Part shown: positions 6,356 to 10,060 of the stretch, in pieces | How the letters are laid out: each line of letters begins with the position of its first letter | Position numbering within the stretch: position 1 is the stretch's first letter | Origin: VFMC01 sp044359565 | GTDB taxonomy: Bacteria > Actinomycetota > Acidimicrobiia > Acidimicrobiales > Ilumatobacteraceae | Direction: 5' to 3' | Length of the DNA stretch: 10,060 bases | NCBI GenBank assembly: GCA_044359565.1 | Contig: JBIKLX010000114.1 | Coordinates: 1 to 10,060 of the forward strand | Made by a program: the position numbers and the translations under genes | Notes under the pieces: model-generated | Told to the model about the DNA's origin: nothing | Databases searched by the model: none | The model's input: the letters and a program-made list of their open reading frames with translations, nothing else

Positions 6356-7161
6356 AGAACCCGTTCAAACGCGCCGAGCGGGCACAGGTGAAGACGCCCG
6401 AGGATCAGATGACCCTCACCGACCACCTCTCCGAACTGCGCACCCGCATCATCCGTGCCCTGTTGGCCGTGGTGGTGGGCATCGTCATCATCCTCGCCTT
6501 CTACGACCCGGTCATGGACTTCCTGCTCGAGCCGTACCGGCAGTTGTGCGCCCTGAAGCCGGAGTTCTGTGAGCTGAGCAATGGCAACGTCATCTCCACA
6601 GCTCCGCTCGAAGGCTTCAGTACCCGGCTCTCCATCGCCACCTACGGTGGCATCATCATCGCCCTACCGGTGCTGATGTGGCAGCTCTGGCGGTTCATCG
6701 TGCCGGCGCTGCACGCCAAGGAGAAGAAGTACGCCATCCCGTTCATCCTCTGTTCGGTGGCGCTGTTCCTGTTGGGTGGGTACATCGCCTACTGGACGCT
6801 CGAGAAGGCGCTCGACTTCCTCATCTCGTGGTCGGGCGAAAGCGTGCAGTCGATCTTCCGGGTGAGCGAATACGTGCGCCTCGTCGGCCTCATGGTCGCC
6901 GCCTTCGGCATTGCGTTCGAGTTCCCGGTGCTGCTGGTGTTCCTGCAGCTCGTCGGCGTGCTCACCCCGCAGACGCTCATCAAGGGCTGGCGGTACGCCA
7001 TCCTCGTCATCTTCGTCATCGCCGCGGTCATCACACCGAGCGGCGACCCCTACAGCATGATGGCTCTTGCCCTGCCGATGACGTTCTTCTACCTCATCGC
7101 CGTGCTCATCGGGTACATCATCCAGAAGCGGAAACGGGCTGCACAGACAGCCGCGACCTGA
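6352..7161 (+). CDS. tatC: Twin-arginine translocase subunit TatC
   Basis: A 269-residue polytopic membrane protein with about six transmembrane helices; TatC is the receptor for twin-arginine signal peptides and forms the translocase core with TatA/B. Key family residues are present: TDHLSELRTR with Glu28 and Arg30 (E. coli Glu15, Arg17), LPVLMWQLWRFIVPAL with Phe115 (E. coli Phe94), Glu124 in AKEKKY (E. coli Glu103), Glu190 in FGIAFEFPVLL (E. coli Glu170), and ITPSGDPYSMMALALP. Two features differ from common relatives. Leu248 in LPMTFFYL sits where many TatC proteins have Glu (as in E. coli PMYCLFE). Cys66 and Cys73 in the first outside loop may form a disulfide; I recall a comparable Cys pair in the same loop of mycobacterial TatC. 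The start is GTG 6352, overlapping the tatA stop by 4 nt, so the two are co-translated. The basic C-terminal tail (QKRKRAAQ) is cytoplasmic. Confidence 0.96.
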   Translation: MKNPFKRAERAQVKTPEDQMTLTDHLSELRTRIIRALLAVVVGIVIILAFYDPVMDFLLEPYRQLCALKPEFCELSNGNVISTAPLEGFSTRLSIATYGGIIIALPVLMWQLWRFIVPALHAKEKKYAIPFILCSVALFLLGGYIAYWTLEKALDFLISWSGESVQSIFRVSEYVRLVGLMVAAFGIAFEFPVLLVFLQLVGVLTPQTLIKGWRYAILVIFVIAAVITPSGDPYSMMALALPMTFFYLIAVLIGYIIQKRKRAAQTAAT

Positions 7162-7167
7162 CACGAT
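7162..7167 (+). promoter_or_regulatory. Weak -10-like hexamer (CACGAT) before helY
   Basis: CACGAT keeps the A and final T of TAnnnT and ends 6 nt before the helY GTG, the same spacing as TAGACT before tatA. The 12-bp tatC-helY gap has no Shine-Dalgarno sequence. It could provide a leaderless helY transcript, but co-transcription with tatC is also likely. Confidence 0.22.
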
Positions 7168-7173
7168 GCACCT

Positions 7174-9897
7174 GTGCGCGCCGACCGGGCCGAGCTGACA
7201 TCGCAGTATTCGTTCCCGCTCGACGGGTTCCAACTCCAGGCCTTCGACGCGCTCGATGCCGGTGAGTCGGTGCTGGTGGCAGCCCCCACCGGGAGTGGCA
7301 AGACGGTGGTCGCCGAGTACGCCATCGAAGCAGCCCGGCGGGCAGGGCGGCGAGCGTTCTACACAGCGCCCATCAAGGCGCTCTCCAACCAGAAGTACCA
7401 CGACCTCGTCGAGCGGTACGGCGCCGACTCGGTGGGCCTGCTCACCGGCGACAACACCATCAACGGCGACGCGCCGGTCGTGGTGATGACCACCGAGGTG
7501 CTGCGCAACATGATCTACGCGCGCAGCAGCGGCCTCGACCTGCTCGATGTGGTGGTGCTCGACGAGGTGCACTTCCTGCAGGACACCTACCGCGGCCCCG
7601 TGTGGGAAGAGGTCATCATCCACCTGCCCGACGCGGTCCGGTTGGTGTGTCTGTCGGCCACGGTGAGCAACGCCCAGGAACTGGCCGAGTGGATCTCCAC
7701 CGTGCGCGGCCCGACCCGGGCCATCGTCGAAGAACGGCGCCCGGTCCGACTGGAGAACCTCTACCTCGTGGGCGACAAGACCCACGGGCGCCTGCACCTG
7801 CTGCCGGTGCTGGTGGGTGGTCGGCCCAATCAGAATGCACTGCGCATCGACAGCGAAGCGGCCCGGGCACCACGCGGAGGTCGCCAGCGGAAGGGCACCC
7901 AGGGCCGGCGCAAGCTCTACACGCCCACCCGACTCGACGTGATCGACGTGCTCGAGCACGACGAGATGCTGCCTGCCATCTACTTCATCTTCAGCCGCAA
8001 CCAGTGCGACGAGGCTGCCCGTACGGCTCTGGCAGCAGGACTGCGGCTCACCACCGGCGACGAACGCGACCGCATCCGGGCCATCGTCGACGCCCGACTC
8101 GGTTCGATGGAAGCCGCCGACCTGGCCGTACTGGGGTACAGCCAGTTCCTCGCCCAACTCGAAGCGGGCATCGCCGCGCACCACGCGGGCATGGTGCCGC
8201 CGTTCAAGGAGGTGGTCGAGGCCTGCTTCACCGCCGGTCTGGTGAAGGTGGTGTTCGCCACCGAGACCCTCGCGGTGGGGCTGAACATGCCCGCCAAGTG
8301 CGTGATCATCGAGAAGCTCACCAAGTTCACCGGCGACCACCATGCTTTCCTCAGCCCGGGCGAGTACACCCAGCTCACCGGTCGGGCCGGCCGCCGGGGC
8401 ATCGACGACCTCGGCAACGCCATCGTGCTGTGGAGTCCCTTCGTGCCGTTCGACCAGATTGCTGCGCTGGCGTCGAGCCGTGTGTTCCACCTCAACTCGG
8501 CGTTCCGTCCCACCTACAACATGGCCGCCAATCTGGTTCGCTCGTACACCAGCGACCAGGCCCACCACCTGCTCAACCTCTCGTTCGCCCAGTACCAGGC
8601 CGACCGCGACGTGGTGAAGATCGAGGCGCGGCTCGAGCGTCGCCAGCAACATCTGCGCGACCTCACGGCCGCGTCGGCGAGCCCATTCGGCGACATCGAC
8701 GACTACCGGCGCCTGCTCGAACGCCGCAAGGAACTGGCCGGTGGACAGGCGCCGTCGATCGGTCGCGACGACCCGATCACGCTGGCACTGCTGAAGCTGA
8801 AGCCGGGCGACATCGTGTACGCCGACAAGGGTCGTTACGCCGGTCGGGTGGCCGTGCTGGCTTCGGCGCACCGCAAGAACGGCATCCGCGTGAGCGGTGT
8901 GACGACGCGGCGCGATCTCATCCAACTCGACGCCACCGATTTCGACGAGGCACCCCGCGCCATCGGCCACATCGAACTGCCCGACGACTTCGCGCCGAAC
9001 AGTCCCGAGTACCAGCGTGAGGTGGCCAGACGTCTCGAACGTGCCGAGGTCGAGGTAGTCGCGCGGCGACGTCGGCGAGCCGGCGAGATCGACGACGCGC
9101 TCGCCGTCCATCCGGTCGAGTCCGACCCCGATCTGGCCGACCGTCTGAAGGCCGCTAACCAGGCGGCCCGCGCAGCACGCGAGATCGACGAGCTCCGCCA
9201 ACGCATGCGCGGCCGCAGCCAGACCATCTCGCGCGACTTCGACCGAGTGTTGCGCATCCTGCAGAACTGGGACTACGTCGATGGCTGGTCGCTCACGCCC
9301 GCGGGCGACATCTTGGCGCGCACGTTCCACGAGTGCGACCTGCTCATCGTCGAATGCCTCCGCCAGGGTCTGCTCGACGGTCTCGAGCCACCGGTGCTGG
9401 CGGCGCTCGTGTCGGTGTTCGTCTACGAACACCGCAGCCCGGATCCGCCGCCTGCCCCGTGGTTCCCGTCGCCCGTCGCCCGTCGCCGTTGGCAGCGCAT
9501 CCGTGCCGTCAGTGACGAGTTGCGTTCGATCGAGGATGCCGCTGGTCTGGCCGAGCACCGCCCACCCGACCCCACGTTCGTCGCCATCGCCTACGCCTGG
9601 GCGGCGGGGGAGGGCTTCGCCGAGGTGGTGGCCGACGAGGAGCTGAGCGGCGGCGACTTCGTACGCACCACCAAGCAACTCATCGACCTGTTGCGCCAGC
9701 TCGCCCTCGTGGCGCCCGAGCGCGATACCCGGCGAGCAGCAGATCAGGCGGCGCAGCGCCTGTTCCGCGGCGTCGTGGCCGCGTCGAGCGCGGTCGAGGT
9801 CGAAACGGAGGCGGAGGCCCCTGTCGAGCCACTCCTCGAGCCAGTCGTCGGGGCGCCGCCAGCAGGGGAGGGTCTCGGTGCCGATCCGCAAGGGTGA
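7174..9897 (+). CDS. helY: SKI2/Mtr4-type DEVH-box RNA helicase HelY
   Basis: A 907-residue superfamily 2 helicase, essentially the same size as mycobacterial HelY (about 906). Such proteins unwind RNA with ATP and are thought to act in RNA processing or decay; the exact bacterial substrates are poorly known. Helicase motifs are complete: Walker A APTGSGKT (37-44), TAPIKALSNQK (64-74), TGDN (91-94), TTEVLRNM (106-113), DEVH (130-133), SAT (161-163), FIFSRNQCD (271-279), ATETLAVGLNMP (362-373) and QLTGRAGRRG (400-409). Next comes an arch-like region with a KOW-like segment (about 540-575, LKPGDIVYADKGRYAGRVAV) and a basic coiled stretch near 620-645. The C-terminal DSHCT domain begins about residue 718 (FHECDLLIVECLRQGLLDG). 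The last ~35 residues are an acidic, Pro/Ala-rich tail. The GTG at 7174 gives the short N-terminus before the Q-motif-like LDGFQLQAFDAL. The 3' end overlaps the following gene by 20 nt. Confidence 0.96.
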   Translation: MRADRAELTSQYSFPLDGFQLQAFDALDAGESVLVAAPTGSGKTVVAEYAIEAARRAGRRAFYTAPIKALSNQKYHDLVERYGADSVGLLTGDNTINGDAPVVVMTTEVLRNMIYARSSGLDLLDVVVLDEVHFLQDTYRGPVWEEVIIHLPDAVRLVCLSATVSNAQELAEWISTVRGPTRAIVEERRPVRLENLYLVGDKTHGRLHLLPVLVGGRPNQNALRIDSEAARAPRGGRQRKGTQGRRKLYTPTRLDVIDVLEHDEMLPAIYFIFSRNQCDEAARTALAAGLRLTTGDERDRIRAIVDARLGSMEAADLAVLGYSQFLAQLEAGIAAHHAGMVPPFKEVVEACFTAGLVKVVFATETLAVGLNMPAKCVIIEKLTKFTGDHHAFLSPGEYTQLTGRAGRRGIDDLGNAIVLWSPFVPFDQIAALASSRVFHLNSAFRPTYNMAANLVRSYTSDQAHHLLNLSFAQYQADRDVVKIEARLERRQQHLRDLTAASASPFGDIDDYRRLLERRKELAGGQAPSIGRDDPITLALLKLKPGDIVYADKGRYAGRVAVLASAHRKNGIRVSGVTTRRDLIQLDATDFDEAPRAIGHIELPDDFAPNSPEYQREVARRLERAEVEVVARRRRRAGEIDDALAVHPVESDPDLADRLKAANQAARAAREIDELRQRMRGRSQTISRDFDRVLRILQNWDYVDGWSLTPAGDILARTFHECDLLIVECLRQGLLDGLEPPVLAALVSVFVYEHRSPDPPPAPWFPSPVARRRWQRIRAVSDELRSIEDAAGLAEHRPPDPTFVAIAYAWAAGEGFAEVVADEELSGGDFVRTTKQLIDLLRQLALVAPERDTRRAADQAAQRLFRGVVAASSAVEVETEAEAPVEPLLEPVVGAPPAGEGLGADPQG
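9465..9485 (+). repeat. Three tandem copies of CCCGTCG inside helY
   Basis: The heptamer CCCGTCG occurs three times head to tail at 9465-9471, 9472-9478 and 9479-9485. It encodes the SPVARR part of the DSHCT domain. Because 7 is not a multiple of 3, a gain or loss of one copy would shift the helY frame. Three copies is short, so it may be chance. Confidence 0.6.
9864..9872 (+). promoter_or_regulatory. Strong Shine-Dalgarno site for the last gene
   Basis: AGGGGAGGG lies within the 3' end of helY, 5 nt before the GTG at 9878. It is the best anti-16S match seen before any start in the window and decides the start of the downstream gene. It also implies that this gene is translated from the helY message rather than from a leaderless transcript. 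Confidence 0.6.
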
Positions 9898-10060
9898 GGC
9901 CTGGGGCGAGACAGGCCCGGCGCCCGACGGGATGGTGACGGTGCACTCAGATGCCGATCTGAACACGCTGGTCACCCGGTGTCGGCAGGCGGGCGAGCCG
10001 CTGCCTCCGGTGGGGTTGCTCGGCGGCGACCTGATGCGCTGCGTGGGCGGCTCGGGCGAC
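9878..10060 (+). CDS. Unidentified protein, 5' part only
   Basis: The reading frame opens at GTG 9878 and stays open for 61 codons to the window end, so the gene continues beyond it. It overlaps the helY stop by 20 nt and has a strong Shine-Dalgarno sequence, which makes it a convincing gene and a likely member of the same operon. The visible protein starts MPIRKGEAWGETG, has no signal peptide or membrane segment, and contains SDADLNTLV and GLLGGDLMRCVGGSG with a run of glycines that could be a ligand-binding turn. I do not recognise the family. The position matches the 3' side of helY, but I cannot tie it to a known neighbour. No other frame over this stretch looks coding. Confidence 0.75.
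   Translation, partial: MPIRKGEAWGETGPAPDGMVTVHSDADLNTLVTRCRQAGEPLPPVGLLGGDLMRCVGGSGD

Noticed and set aside
6664..9975. A 1103-codon open frame on the minus strand opposite tatC and helY
   Set aside because: It is antisense to two well-identified genes, and its translation is rich in His, Arg, Gly and Val without any recognisable domain. Such long antisense frames are expected in high-GC DNA because strongly biased codons rarely create stops on the other strand.
1..10060. Search for tRNA, rRNA, CRISPR arrays, insertion sequences, phage genes and riboswitches
   Set aside because: No cloverleaf, spaced direct repeats, transposase motifs or terminal inverted repeats were seen. Coding sequence fills nearly everything, and the largest non-coding gap is 65 bp.

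Overview
This is a high-GC chromosomal window with densely packed genes. It most resembles an actinobacterium, probably of the Acidimicrobiia (Ilumatobacter/Microthrix-like). Three things point that way: a Pup ligase (PafA), the linked block pafA ... tatA-tatC-helY known from Actinobacteria, and frequent GTG starts with 4-nt stop/start overlaps. The class assignment is inference; no rRNA or other phylogenetic marker is present. Nothing suggests a recent mobile element: there is no transposase, integrase, tRNA, CRISPR array or prophage gene, and base composition looks uniform.

Layout. (1) 1-1907: pxpA (3' part only), pxpB and pxpC, a tightly packed operon for the ATP-dependent 5-oxoprolinase that recycles 5-oxoproline (pyroglutamate) to glutamate. 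(2) 1961-4993: pafA (Pup-protein ligase), a DUF3866-family protein of unknown function, and a type I signal peptidase; the last two overlap by 4 nt. (3) 5007-5741, minus strand: a glycerophosphodiester phosphodiesterase-family protein, convergent with the signal peptidase gene and divergent from tatA. (4) 5807-9897: a TatA/B-family subunit, TatC and the SKI2-type helicase HelY. (5) 9878 to the window end: the start of an unidentified gene with a strong Shine-Dalgarno sequence, overlapping the end of helY.

Two points stand out. First, in Mycobacterium and many other Actinobacteria the order is pafA-pafB-pafC-tatA-tatC-helY. Here the outer genes are kept, but the pafB-pafC pair (DNA-damage-response regulators) is absent from its usual place, which holds DUF3866, lepB and an inverted GDPD gene. 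The usual upstream partners dop-pup-prcB-prcA are also missing, with pxpABC in that position. Second, several genes that begin a transcription block (pafA, tatA, perhaps helY) have a TAnnnT-like -10 hexamer ending 6-7 nt before the start codon and no Shine-Dalgarno sequence, which suggests leaderless mRNAs.

The genes are mostly housekeeping: 5-oxoproline recycling, pupylation, protein export (Tat translocase and signal peptidase) and RNA metabolism. The least understood parts are the DUF3866 protein, the unusual TatA/B and TatC sequence details, and the truncated last gene. I see no wholly new multi-gene system.
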